The position numbers and the translations under genes were made by a program. This document shows positions 24,501 through 36,489 of a stretch of 64,000 nucleotides of DNA, in pieces. The notes under the pieces are model-generated. The model worked only from the letters and a program-made list of their open reading frames with translations. It was not told the DNA's origin and ran no database searches. Within the stretch, counting starts at the first letter, position 1; each line of letters opens with the position of its first letter. The stretch covers positions 55,063,360-55,127,359 of the forward strand of contig CAMZMU010000040.1 in NCBI GenBank assembly GCA_947311845.1, read 5' to 3'. This stretch comes from Poa pratensis. Its lineage: Eukaryota; Streptophyta; Magnoliopsida; Poales; Poaceae.

Positions 24501-27500
24501 TTCATATGATTGCCAGCTGAAAAAGGATAGAGATAAATGAGCATGACTTGAGCAAACAATAAAACAAAAGGGCTGACAGAGATACATTTGAAATGTCCAA
24601 CACATCATTAGACCTACGAAGAGTAAAAGAGGCAAGGAACTTACAGATCAAGCTTGCCTGCACCCTGCTCATATATGTTTGGCCCCAAAGCTTAGAAGCG
24701 CCCTCAACAAGGGCCTGTTTCATACTAGCAGGGTTAAGGATGGATTTCCGCTTGTCTTCTGGTATAACACTAACAAGTAGGCATACTACTCCAGCAACCA
24801 CCGGGCTTGCAACACTGGTACCTGAAAGGGTCTTACAGCCTGTGCTGATCTTAGAACCCATTATATCACGACTATATGCGACAACATCAGGTTTTACGCG
24901 GCCATATCTGGAAAATTGAAGCCATACATTCTGAGGATGATATTTCCAAAATGCAAGAAATGAAGTGAGTGTAAGAGCAAGATTGCTTAGAACTGTAAAA
25001 AAGGAATCATCACTACAGAACATGCACCACCTCTGTAACATCAAATTATTCGGTTATATTTTTGGTAACAATTACAAGCTAGGTATAACTAATGCATAAA
25101 ACTTAGGAATATGGAAACTAGTTTTTCTCACCACATTTCACGAAAAAACACATAGATATGTCACACTAACATCCCAAGCAAGAAACTCTCATAAAAGGTG
25201 CAGATGTTGAGATATGTCACGCTAAAATAAAATGACGTAATTGCAGCCATTCAAGAGTCATTACATTGAAAATACAGTCGTCTGGAACTTGGCATGAATA
25301 ATTTTGCTTTACCCCAAAAAACAACATTGCGCGTACTGGCTTACGAGGAACCACATATGAGATGGCCAGTTTCGTAAGCAATATCCCAGCAAAGACCTTT
25401 ACCTCCCTCACAAAGATGAAAATATGAAATGTCTGTAACCTAAAATTTCAAGATAGGACAGAAATGTACTCTTGCCAATGTACGCTTCTTCAAGAAGACT
25501 AAAAGGGCCCACCAAAATTGCCTTCATGGATATAAAAAACCAGTGACAACCCAAGAAAACAGTACACTACCAAGTTACAAAAACTTACCCATGAGGAAGT
25601 TCCCAGGTAGTCATGCCTCTAGAGGAAAATGAAGCTATATGGTTGTTGTAATCAATACCACCAACACCAATGACATCACTTTGATCAGCTGGGTTATTTA
25701 ATGTTCCATAGAGCGGACCATCATTTCCAATAGCTGATACCATAATAATGTTGTTTGCTGTGAGCTCCCACACCTACAGAACCAATTCAGAAGATTTTAA
25801 AGTCCCCCACTAGAAATTCATTAAAAGTATCCTTGACCCAAATGTTTATTCATTAAGAGGCACGTAACATATATTAGCACTGGTGACTCAAGCTGGCTCT
25901 ATTTACTCAAGTAAGAAGAAAAATACGTAATACCATGTAATAAAGGGAAATGCAGTGAAACCAGAAATATGAGAAGGCAGCAACCATAAAGAACAGTAAA
26001 ATACCCGAGTATTATTCAAGTCAATGACAGCCAACATTCATAGAGAACATTTGCCAACGAATACAAATGCATAGCCAATTAGATCCGGATAGATACGGCA
26101 GTACATGGATTATCAGTAGATTAAATGCTACGAAATTACTGCAGAATCCTCTGTTCAAAACAACCCTTTAATTGGGTTAAGAAGTGGGCTGTTCTTCCCA
26201 TTGTTGCTACATCAACAAGCTCACCTATTCATCAACAAAAAAATAAACAAAAATAAAGGACAGACCCAGTGCATAAGGCTCCCACACAAGGTGGGGTCTG
26301 GGGAGGAATTATAGGAACCTAGTCTTACCCTGCAAAGTGCAGTGCAGGGAGGCTGGTTCGAACCCAGGACCTCTTGGCAAAGTGGGAGGACCTCACCACT
26401 GCACCAAGGCCTGCCCTCAACAACCAAAATAAATAGATGATAAATAATTGCCAGAGAAGGCCAGGATACACACTACTTAGGATACTGCCAATTACCAGTA
26501 GCCCATGATTGGAGGGCTATAATTTACTACCACTACTTAGTAACTACAAGCTGCTATATATTTAACGACATGCAGTTCAAAAACCATAAGGTAATGCGAT
26601 ACAAATAAGAAAGTAAACAGGCAAATGACACAAATAGGAGTCTGACAATCATAACCAAGCTGTACCTTTTCCACAAAGGGGAGATCCAGGTAATCAGGTC
26701 CACCAATACTAAGATTCAATACATCCATACCAGTTGCTATAGCATAATTAAATGCATCCAAGAACCATGATGTGTAGGATATCTGCGCTGAGAACAAAAA
26801 TAAATTCTCAAAATCTTACCAGCACAAGTTTCAACATAATTATTTGTAGTGCTTCCAATCGATAATGAAATATAGCACCTCAAGGCTCTGCAATTCTAAG
26901 TTGTATTTTGCTTGCGTATACAGAAATAATAATACATATCAACTGCATCTAAGAAACTGTAAGCCACGTGCTACGTCTTTACAGAAAGTTACAATTCGGT
27001 TTCGCTGGTTTTGAGGATATTCGTTCCATTTGCAATTGCAAAGACCAAAGAAGATAACAGATAATAAGTGAGAAAAGCTGGTGGGTACACTTCATATATA
27101 GCAACCAAGTCCAGTACCTGAGCATCTGTGAACACTCGAAATGCATATATCTCAGTGTCTGGTGCAAACCCAGGGCATTCTGCATCTTGACCAGCAATAA
27201 CTCCAGCTACAAATGTTCCATGTCCAAGGTTATCATTTAATGTGTCTTCATTTGTCCAATTAGTACGCTCCTACAAAGTTATGCCATCTTAGAAAGACTT
27301 CACCTTTCTGGGAAAATATAATACTGTGATATGCAAAACAATAGTGCAACTTTAAGTTTGTCTTGCAACAACAGTTAATCAGGATAGCAAGCTATAATTT
27401 CTTTTGGCCAAGGCATTGCCACCATAGTTTTCACAAAGCTGACATTAATTAATGCTTCAACATCTTGGAAAACGGACTTCAGTGAGGACAAAATGTTAGA

Positions 27501-28854
27501 CGACAAAACTCATAAGTGCACATTGTGCATATTCTTCAACAGCATGACATGAACTTTCACAAGGATAGTTGTTTGCTTACTTCCTCCAAACTCATTTTCT
27601 CCTGCCTCTTATGCATGTATACTCTACTAAAATCACTAGTAACAAATTTACTCAATATCACATTGCCATACCTTAATATTACGAAAGTGTGGATGATCTG
27701 CCCGAATACCAGTGTCAAAAATGGCCATTTTGACTTTCCTACCAGTGAAGCCTCTTCCCCATAGTCGCTCAGCTCCAAATAGAGATGTTACGTGTGATCT
27801 CTGTCAAATGACAAATATTAAAGGACTAAACATGCCAACAAGCAGAATGTCTGATCAATTCAACAAATACGAGTCGCCTATATGATACTAGCAGTTTTTA
27901 GAACGCCGTACGCTAGTATTAGCGTTGCAACTTAGTGCCAGAGCATCACGCTATTTCTGAGCTATTCTAACTTTAAGCAGAGTATAAATTGCCTAAACAT
28001 TCATCTCCTCTTCCAGTTTATACAGATAAGGCTGTTCTGGACCCATTTCCGGAAAGAATAAAGTATAAGGCTCCCATTTTAGTAACTAAAAGAAAGTCAT
28101 ACACAGAGAACCTTCACTTGAATACAATTATTTGAAAACAAATTGAGGATACAAGCAAGCAAGATGTTAAAAATGGCCTTATATCCTTGACAGATCTGTG
28201 CGCACTCCTGTACGGTTGGGAGATGCTACCGACAACACGATAGTTGGCAAAAAAGAATGATCATGCAGAGATGTTTCCACAATGATGAGTACCAACAGAA
28301 ATGTACCTGCGCATGAAGCTTCCGCCTCCAACTACCAGAGGAAGAATTATCTTCTGTCTATAAACCGCCTCGTTACCGCCGCCACCATCCTCCTCCTCCC
28401 CCTGAAAAGACATGGCGGTGAACCGCTTCCCCGGCGGCCGCGCCCTATCATCCACCGACAGGACGCCCCGCGAGTAGCTAGTGTCGGCGTGCACGTCCCG
28501 GACGCGGCCGAGCGCCCGGACGGCCGCGAACACGGCGTCCCGGCACGCGTCCCGGATCTCGAGCACGGCGAAGTCGGTCGGGTACGCGGCCGCGGGGTTC
28601 CGCCGCTCCACCCACCGCCACGACGACCCGGACGCGGCCCCGCGGAGGCCGCCCTCCAGGTAATCCCGGTGGTCCTCGGCGGGGCGGTACTCAACGAACC
28701 GCACGACGTACCTTGCGGCAGCCGCCGCGGCTAGGGTTTCCCCGCCCCGGCCGCGCCCGCTCGGGGAGTCGGAGGGGAAGATGCGGAGCGCGAGGAGGAG
28801 GAGGAGCGGGAGGGCGGCGGCGTACGCGAGCCCCCTCTTCTCGGCCGCCATCAT
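21574..28854 (-). CDS. SBT6.1: Site-1 protease / subtilase SBT6.1, ten exons, one-base frame break in exon 6
   Basis: Plant site-1 protease is a membrane-anchored Golgi subtilase that releases membrane-tethered bZIP factors in ER and salt stress and cuts pro-peptides such as RALF precursors. The exons are 28307–28854, 27672–27798, 27118–27270, 26666–26782, 25589–25773, 24645–24907, 23430–24516, 21925–22437, 21753–21813 and 21574–21665, all GT–AG. The triad is visible: D211 (IFDTGI), H242 (GHGTF) and S408 (GTSVASP), with oxyanion N332 (GNDGP). A hydrophobic N-terminus, a C-terminal membrane segment and a basic tail (KRRRRRK) match the family, as does the length of about 1048 residues. The coding total is 3146 nt, one short. 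Frame is lost at a four-C run (24683–24686, plus strand) after codon 450, and as written translation would stop after about 471 residues. Both flanking halves are highly conserved, so a sequence error is likelier than a dead gene. An upstream in-frame ATG at 28965 is less likely because the hydrophobic signal begins at the chosen start. Confidence 0.93.
24683..24686. other. Frame break in SBT6.1 exon 6 (four-C run)
   Basis: On the gene strand this is a G run between the codons for KL and the downstream GAGKLDL stretch. The conserved protein continues in another frame directly after it. The exon is 263 nt where the flanking intron phases require 264. Confidence 0.85.
26239..26416 (-). mobile_element. 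tRNA-derived SINE (Au type) in an SBT6.1 intron
   Basis: On the minus strand it starts GGGCAGGCCTTGGTGCAGTGG and carries a pol III A box (TGGTGCAGTGG) and B box (GGTTCGAACC). It ends GGGTCTGTCCTTTATTTTTG. A 7-bp direct repeat TCAACAA flanks it at 26232–26238 and 26417–26423. Size, boxes and end sequence match the Au SINE family of grasses. It lies in the intron between exons 4 and 5, in the same direction as the gene. Confidence 0.8.
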
Positions 28855-30020
28855 CGGCGGCGGCGCGGCGCGATTCGCCGGAGATCGGCAGGCGGCCCCG
28901 CGCGGTGCCTCGCGGGGAATGGAATGCGTGTGGGTCTGGACAGAAGAGACGGGGACAGAGCCCACGAGGCCGGTTAACTGCGGCTGTTACTTACTGCCAC
29001 GGGACCGTACACTAGTTACCCTGCACACTGACAGTGGGCCCAGCCATTCCTCCTCGCGGAACGAGAAGAGGAAGCATTTTTTTTTTTTGAGAGGAAGCGG
29101 TTAATGCACGTGGGTCAAACACGGCCCAACGAAAACGTACATAGCACGCGAGAAGGCCCAGTTTGCGAGAGGGAAACGCGACTCTCGCTCGCGGTGTTGC
29201 GGGTTCTCTGAGATTAGTCCCACCTCGGTAGCGGAGGGAGGTGGCAGGGAGGGAGTGGGCTATAAGAAGGGGTGGGGTGCCAACGTTAGAAGTCATCTTT
29301 GCGCTTGGGGCAATGACGCAGCTAGTGAGGTTATACCGAGGCGCGTCAATTGCTGGTTGAAAACTATTTCCAAACCCCCTCTTTGGCCCTCATGGAAGGG
29401 CCCCCTTTCCTCGGAGAGGGTAAAGCCCTACAAATTCAAATCAAAGGTTTGTTTATCAAATGATTACTTCCGTGAAATGAACGAAATCTTTGGTTTATCA
29501 AATGATTAATTTTGTTAATTTATGCTCTAGTTTTACCGAAGACAAGCATTTTTGAATTTCCAAACATTTTGGATCCAAGACTTCATAAATTGTACTGACG
29601 TTGTTTCAAAACTGAAGTATCATGTCGTTTGGCAAAAGAAAGCCCAGGAGGACACAGCTTGAAACATATGCAGATAGGAGTCAATCCAAAAAAAAAAAAA
29701 AAAATAGCTTCGATCTTCATGCAACATCTGATGTCATATGGTATCTGATTTTATTTGATTATAATACATGAACAAGCCAATTAACATGCTACAACGATTG
29801 CATTATAGGAAGTAAACCTTGAATATCTGACTATCTGTATATCAGTATATCACGAATTTTGATCTTACATGTTCGTTCATTGTAACCCCTACTTTGTTTA
29901 CTTCTCTGTCGCAGTAAGTTACAGCCATGCTCTACGATCAGGCTTTAGCAAATGCAGATATGCTACAAATTTTCTTCAGTGGATGCTCAAAATCTATGGA
30001 GACACAACAAGAGCATTCTA
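28855..30020. other. SBT6.1 5' flank and 3' flank of the PDI-like gene
   Basis: This 1.17-kb interval must hold the SBT6.1 promoter and the PDI-like 3' UTR. It includes an 18-A run at 29687–29704 and a T run near 29076–29086. No gene recognised. Confidence 0.5.
29107..29112. promoter_or_regulatory. G-box (CACGTG) upstream of SBT6.1
   Basis: CACGTG in the context GCACGTGGG lies about 255 bp upstream of the SBT6.1 ATG. G-boxes bind bZIP and bHLH factors. A single hexamer can occur by chance, so a function is speculative. Confidence 0.3.
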
Positions 30021-33000
30021 CTATAACTCATCCTTCACACTGTCAGCGGCCACCACTGTTTCGATGTCAGAAGCTTCAAGCTTCTCCTTGATTTCGGCAT
30101 CGGAAATCTGAAGCTTTTCCTTGATAAATCTCGTCATGTCTTTTAGGCTTAATTTCTTTGAAAGTTTGATCTGCAGAACCGAAAACAGGGCAACATATAT
30201 CACTGGGATGTGGCGGAGAGTAAATCACAGCATGTCTGCATTTGTTTCAGAAGACGTACCGGGTTGGTCTTGTCTTCAGCGGGATAAAGCAAGAGTGTGG
30301 GGTAATTGGTTACCTGCACGGAAGCATGTAGAATTGTAAGGGAAAGTTTATGCACTCTGGGCATATTAGATCCTTTCGTCAATAAGAAAGGCAACAAACT
30401 ATGCTTCCAGGTTCCAGCAGTCAAAGCAAACATACTCAAAAATTTCACATCTCTTTTTACACATGTAACTTTAATGAACATGATAGTTAAAGCTCCTTTT
30501 GTTAACCCGCAAAAAAAAGCTCCTTTTGTTAGTTCACCTACAGTATCTTAGCTTTTCTTCCGGAGGAGGGGTTAGCATATACAGTCATAAGTGGCACAAT
30601 TCCACCAGAACCTCATCTTCAACGTATGGGAAGTCATTATTTGGCTTCTTTTTACAAGCTATCTTTGGAAGACCATGCATAACAACATTTGCAGTGAACA
30701 ACAAACGAACTCCCCGTCAGAATTTGCAGTGGCCAACAAACAAACTCCAATCTACATGTATGTCAATATTCATGTGTTCTTCAAGCACACATTGACATTC
30801 TTCTTGGATGTAAATAACAGTGCTTATAAATTCATACGATGAAGAAAAATTAGAGCGACCTAATTTTAAGTGTCATACATTATCAAACAATATAGACATA
30901 ACAGTGCTTAATCTAAGATTGCAGATATAGTAATGTATAGCACATAATTCTAATTAATATGGAAATCATAGTCCAACCATGGTAGAAGGTTGAAAGTATT
31001 TCTATGCTGTGGGCATATGATGGTAACGCAATAACTGAATTACCTTCAATTTGGGATGTTCATTCACAGAAGCATCAATGCGTGCAAATTTAAGATTGTC
31101 CAAACCACTGAAATGCTTGGCCAACTTCTCGATGTTTTTGCTTATCGCTTCACAGTCAACGCACCAAGGTGCATGAGCCTATGTTTTTATAGGTCAAAAT
31201 TAGTGCAAGATCTTGGCTATAAACATAAAATAATTTTGAACATTACAGATTATGAGTATTATTAGAGCAAAAAAGAAATAACTTTGAGTAAATTAAATAC
31301 CTCGAGGAAGACATGTTGAGGGCTTTCTAGAACAGAAGAAGCAAATGTGCGTCCAACAATCTTTTCAACAAGTCCCTTCTGCAAAATGTTGGATGAGGGT
31401 CAAACATACTGAATATCTGAAAAACCTATCATGTATATGTGAACAGGGTTTATTAAAGAGCAAAAGCTAACTATACATGTCAAAAGCAGGAAGCGTATAA
31501 GTTGCTCCAACTTAAAATGTGGTTGTATTTAAGTTAACTGCTAAGGGAATTCATATCATGATGCATTAAACTTGCAAGATACGAAACTTGGCAAACATGA
31601 AAGCTTACTTCTTGCGGTACTTGTTCTGATCGGAAGTATGGAGGAAGTGTACCTTCCGAAAGGCTTAAGCAGAACTCCTGTTGGTCAGTTCATGATAGAG
31701 TTAATCAATTTGCCGCGAGTAACATACCATAAAAAGTCAAATAAATAACTCAGTACCTTTAGGTTCTTCTTGTTAATATCTGCCTCCAACAGATATTTGG
31801 AACCATCAGTGGTATCAAATGCTGTAACCTGGTAAACGTTATAGTTTTAGCAATAGTCTATATTGTTAAATAATACTAGTAATTAATAAAGAAACAAATC
31901 CATCATAATGCAAGCAGTCAGGCACACATGTGCAGTTGTGCACACGCATCTACTGGGAAATATATATAAAAGATGGAAACTTGTCTCCAAAATGAGATCA
32001 ATGAACGTACAGTAGGTTTATCGCCTTCAAGGCCATAGAGTGACAGGAATGGTTTTGCAAGGTTTTCTTCAGCGGTGTCGACGTATACAAACATTATCTG
32101 CAATTCCAGGGTGACAACACTTTGTCATTTACATGATTACAACAGTGGCCAGGAAACAGAGTAAAGACAGACAAGTCTGTTGGTATGAAAGTGCAGACCT
32201 TTGTCTTAAATTCTCTGGCAACCTCTTGAACAATAGATTCAAGATCTTCAAAATCATAAGCTTCGGCAAAAGTGAAGACCTAGCACAAATTTGGAGGAAA
32301 CTATATCCAATTAACCATATAAAGAAGACCAAGAGCTCATTCTAATTTGTACATTCAATATAAAAGGCTTATTGCATCCTTCCGCCCTCTAGGGAAGAAT
32401 GTGACATACCAAAGAGTTTCACTTGTCAAATTAGAATCATAGCGAGAAAGGCTGAGAGTACAAACTACAAACCTGCAGCTTAATTGGGCTTCCATAGACT
32501 TTAGCAGAGTTTAGGTCGGTGAATACGGTAACTAGCGGAAACTTGTTAAGCTCCACAAACTGCACTATCGCCTTTTCTTCAAAGGTTCCATCTACAAAAT
32601 GATTTTACATGAGATAATGGACTAATCAACTCAATTTCCCATTGTTTCACTTACAATAATGTACACCAAATGGATAAACATGAGCCACTAGAATTGAATC
32701 ACGTGGCATTCTCTTTCAGTAATGAGTAAGGATTTAATTAAAGTTACTTACTCATCAAATCATGACATGCAAGGCGAAAATGTAAATAATGAACAAAAGG
32801 GAAACATCTAATGATATGAGGAAAATACTTACCAAACTTTTCAAACTTCTCCGGTTCACTTTTAACAAGGCCCAGGAATTGCTCTTCAGATGCAATACCC
32901 GGAAAAAGAATCTTGGCCACATCCCTATCATTGGTTTCTACAAATTGTACTTCATTTTCAGCAGTCGCTGCCTTCACAAATTCTTCATGGTCGGCTCCCT

Positions 33001-33842
33001 TCCAAAATGGATATACGAATAAACAAAACTATAATTAGATCCAGCAAAAAGAAAACTATAGCTTCAAGCTCACGTTGTCATCTGAAGAGCTATCAAACTA
33101 TACATTCGCATCCAGAATTTCACGTACCTCGTAATTCTTGAATAAGCCAACAGCAAATGTCTGGCCCTTTTTGAGAAATTCCTTGGCCGAATCCTTTGAC
33201 TCAAGCCTAATAACTGGTGAGCCGGTATTCTTTCTTACCCAGGTAACTATGGCGTCCCTGTCAACAAGATAAAGACAAATCTATTATGGTCAATTCGTCG
33301 AGCACATCATATGCAGTTCCTACATCATGGAACAAAAGAGCTGCCAGGGTCCTCACTTGGTGTGGAGGCCAGTGTAGGTATGCTCGGTGCCGTTGACGAA
33401 GAGGAGCACGGAGGGGAAGCCGCTGACCCCGACGGCGGCGGCGGCCTTGGGGTACCGCTCCCCGTCGAGCTTGGCGAACGCGACGGCGCTCCCCATCGCG
33501 CGCAGCGCCGCGGCGGCCTCGGCGAAGCGCGGCATGAGCTGCGCGCTGCGCTCGCACCAGGGCGCGTACCCGAGGAGGAGGAGCTCGGCGTGCTCCTCCA
33601 CGGCGCGCCGCGCGTTGTCGTTGTCGAGCACCAGCACCATCGACTGCGTGCGCCGCACCGCCCGCGCCCCCGCCGTCGTCCTCCGGCGCCGGGGCCGCGT
33701 CCTCCTCGTCGTCCACGGCCAGCAGCGCCTCCAGCACCTCCGAGTCGTCCACTTCGTCCAGATCAAGCTTCGCCGCGGCAGCCGAGACCGCGAGCAAGGC
33801 GGCGAGGAGCGCCACTACCGCGAGAAGCCGCCATGCCCTCAT
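30021..33842 (-). CDS. PDIL1-5: Protein disulfide isomerase-like protein (PDIL1-5 type), twelve exons, one-base frame break in exon 1
   Basis: An ER-lumen thiol-disulfide oxidoreductase or chaperone. The exons are 33357–33842, 33128–33257, 32833–32998, 32473–32591, 32199–32279, 32011–32097, 31757–31828, 31609–31677, 31301–31378, 31044–31178, 30260–30313 and 30021–30170, all GT–AG. A signal peptide (about 1–24) is followed by an acidic stretch. The a-domain site is WCERS (C96, no second cysteine), the a'-domain site is WCVDC (C435, C438), and the C-terminus is KDEL, an ER-retention signal. The CxxS plus CVxC combination is typical of the plant PDIL1-5/1-6 group. The coding total is 1627 nt, one too many. 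The frame changes near codon 58 at a five-C run (33667–33671, plus strand), so as written the start codon is not in frame with the thioredoxin domains. Exons 2–12 are intact. The expected length is about 541 residues. Confidence 0.93.
33667..33671. other. Frame break in the PDI-like gene exon 1 (five-C run)
   Basis: The frame with the signal peptide and acidic region and the frame with SMVLVLDN...WCERS meet here. Exon 1 is 486 nt, while the splice phase into exon 2 requires 485. Confidence 0.85.
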
Positions 33843-35026
33843 CGCACCAGCCTCCTCCGAGATCTAGGAGAGGGAATCCCGCACGACGACGCCACGAGGA
33901 ATCAGACGAGATCGAACGAAATGGGAAGGGGGGCGCGGTGTGCTCTAGTAGTGGTAATGGCGAGCGAGCTCGAGTGTTCAAACGGGAATGACCAACGCCG
34001 CTGCGCCGCGGCGATCACGGGCGTGAGTGAGGCTGGGCGGTGGGGCCATATGGGAGGCGGGACCCAGTGTCAGTGAGGTCGTCGGCGGTGAAGACGTGTC
34101 GGCCGCGTCGCCGGACGGGGAGCACATGGGGTTGGGAACTTGGGATCGTGACCGCATGATTAGCGCTTAAGCGAAAATCTGTGCAGCTGCATGTGATTTG
34201 TGGAGGAAGGTCAGGGTCAGCTATTGGCATCTCTAACTAAGTCAAAGGGCTTTTGTCCTCATCAAGGAACCTTTTTGTTTTCATTCACAAAGTTTTTTTA
34301 ATAACTTTTGGAGGCATTTTGTATGATCCGAATACCATAGCTTAATTTTCTTAATTAAAACACACTCAATTTAGATCTCAAGTGCCCTTGAACTATGAGA
34401 CCGAACTCCCCGCGAGGAGGGAGTGGCATCGGCGCGCCGGAGGGGAAGAAAGAGCTCGTCGGATTGGTTAGGGTAGTGGGATGAGGTCATCAACATTCAA
34501 CAATAATGAAGAAGCCAAGGAAGGAGGCCTAGTTGGAGTTAGGGGTGGAGGTTAGGAGGTGTTCAGTCGGCCAAGGATTAACATGAAGAACGAGAGACGC
34601 AATATAGACGAGGTTCGATTGCAGAGGCGATAGGGTTAGAAGGAAAAATAGGTGGCATTGAAAGCGTTCTTCCTTCTCAATGCATGTATGAACGTGACGA
34701 ACCAGAGACGGCACTGATAAAGACATGCTTGTATCGCAGAGGAGATGGAAGATGAAGAAGTTGGATCCAACATTCTAAAGAAAATGGTCTAATGGGGAAT
34801 ATGATACAGTATGATCATTTCATTTTTCTTTTAGAGAAAGAGATACACTAGGAACATTTGTCACATTATCTTATACTGTCGACTATTTTATAGGTCTCCC
34901 TTGCCCCCCGGTGACGGATTTTGGCACGCTTCCGCACTTGCATAGAGTCTTTGTCTAGTTTACTAGTTTGGTCTCCTAGTTTCAGTCGCCTGGACACTAA
35001 GACGATCACGGTTCAAACGTCTCTAA
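33843..35026. other. PDI-like gene 5' flank, no gene seen
   Basis: GC-rich leader/promoter sequence up to about 34150, then ordinary intergenic DNA. No gene or transposon terminus recognised before 35027. Confidence 0.45.
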
Positions 35027-35990
35027 GAGCATCTCCAGCAGATCATCCACACAGACATCCAAAGCGATGTAGACGACCGAGAAGCAAAAAACCCTTCCCA
35101 GCGGCTCGTCTATCGCGTCCTCCACTTATCCGTGTCCTCCAAACGACTGTACCCATCATCCACATCTGGCGGACGCAGCCGGGATCATCCACAGCAACCG
35201 CTCGCGAGCGATCTCGCTTCCCACGCGCATCCGGATATTGCAGGAGACGAGGAGGACGCCGACGCCACTCCCCCGACTCGCCGTCCCGAGATACTGCCTG
35301 CCCTTTTTCCGATTTAGAGAGAGGAATTGGATTGGGCGCTGCCGGATTCGATTCGGCATCTTGGGAGTCGCCGAATCCGGCCGCCGTCGCCCCCATTTTT
35401 CTCGTTTTCGAGCTGGATGCGGCCGCGGCGGTAGCTTGGGGATTTGAGGCGGGCGCGGCGGGGAGATGGGCACGAGCGTGAGGGTCTGGCCGCGGCCGCT
35501 CGGGATTGGAGGTCGACGGGCTGGGGAACGAGAGATGATAGGGGCGCTCGGCCTGGTTCAGTGTCTTGCTGCTACTGCTGTTTACTGAATATAGCTGTTG
35601 TTGACTGAATTACTTGTTGAATAGCTGCGTCGTAGACATGTGCATGCCGTTGTGTTTCCTGCTGTTGCGTACTGATTGTTGTACTGAAAAGAGGTAGGAT
35701 GTGCTAGTTGAATGTGCTGCTGTTTGTTCATATTGCTGCTGTTTGGTGAATATTTGTGTCTAAATTGCTGCAGAATTTTGCATGCAAGATATATTCGTCA
35801 AAAATTCCCTATTAAAAAAGAGTCGTCGGAAAAAGCAGTTGAATGGTAGTTATAAGATACTATTAAAATATAGGAGAGATAATATAAATGTCCTAAATAT
35901 AGATGTTCTACTGGAAAACTAGGAACATCTAGATGATCATCTATATGGAGATATAGATGACCAAATTTGGATGAGCTGCTGGAGATGCTC
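35027..35990. mobile_element. Non-autonomous TIR element (Harbinger type) with GC-rich core
   Basis: Terminal inverted repeats of about 22 bp start GAGCATCTCCAGCAG at both ends with one mismatch. TAA flanks each end (35024–35026 and 35991–35993). The terminus and 3-bp TAA duplication fit PIF/Harbinger. The 964-bp body has a GC-rich left half (35050–35520) with long open frames on both strands and an AT-rich right half. No transposase is encoded. Confidence 0.75.
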
Positions 35991-35993
35991 TAA

Positions 35994-36489
35994 GGGAGCA
36001 GAGTCGTCAACCACAATGCTTCCGCATCGGGTTCAGGTAACGATGATGGTCTCATCGATAAGGTCCTACGTTTCAACGTCGACGTGGGGTCGGGTCTGAG
36101 TGGTGGACTGAACGTGCAGGTTGCGGTTACGTGGGCCAAGGCCCACCCTAAAAAAATTAAAAAATTGTGGGGTTTCGTGTATCATATGACAATCCATTAG
36201 ACCTTTTAGGGCACAAAAATTGAAGACAAAACTAAATACTGGATTGTGTCTACCCTCTGGAAAAAAATATGGATCCCCCGCTATTGGATCTCTTGTCCAG
36301 CCTTCAACTTCTTATACAGGGCGACATTCCATGCATCGGATTGTCGTTGTTGGCGTCTCTTTGCAACTTCCGTTGACTCCCAAGTGCATTTACGACGAAT
36401 CATTGTCTCAAGTGTGATGGAGCAGGTGCGGCACCGAGGTACACTCAGGACACGTCGTCGGCTTGTGTAGGTCGGAGACGCCTCGAAAC
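35994..36489. other. Intergenic DNA, no gene seen
   Basis: No recognisable feature between the TIR element and the LINE 3' end. Confidence 0.4.

Noticed and set aside
21574..28854. Calling the site-1 protease a pseudogene
   Set aside because: There is only one one-base defect at a homopolymer, with all splice sites, the catalytic residues and about 1048 codons conserved. The same kind of defect occurs throughout the window.
28854..28965. Upstream in-frame ATG at 28965 as the SBT6.1 start
   Set aside because: It would put about 37 basic, proline-rich residues before the hydrophobic signal. The ATG pair at 28854/28851 directly precedes the signal and fits the family.
28261..29104. Plus-strand open frames opposite SBT6.1 exon 1
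   Set aside because: GC-driven shadows of the conserved minus-strand exon.
33311..34076. Long plus-strand open frames opposite the first exon of the PDI-like gene
   Set aside because: They are antisense shadows created by high GC. The minus strand has the conserved protein, splice sites and signal peptide.
34921..35481. 186-codon open frame in the TIR element
   Set aside because: It starts outside the element, crosses its terminal repeat and has arginine/serine/proline-rich low complexity. It is not a gene on present evidence.
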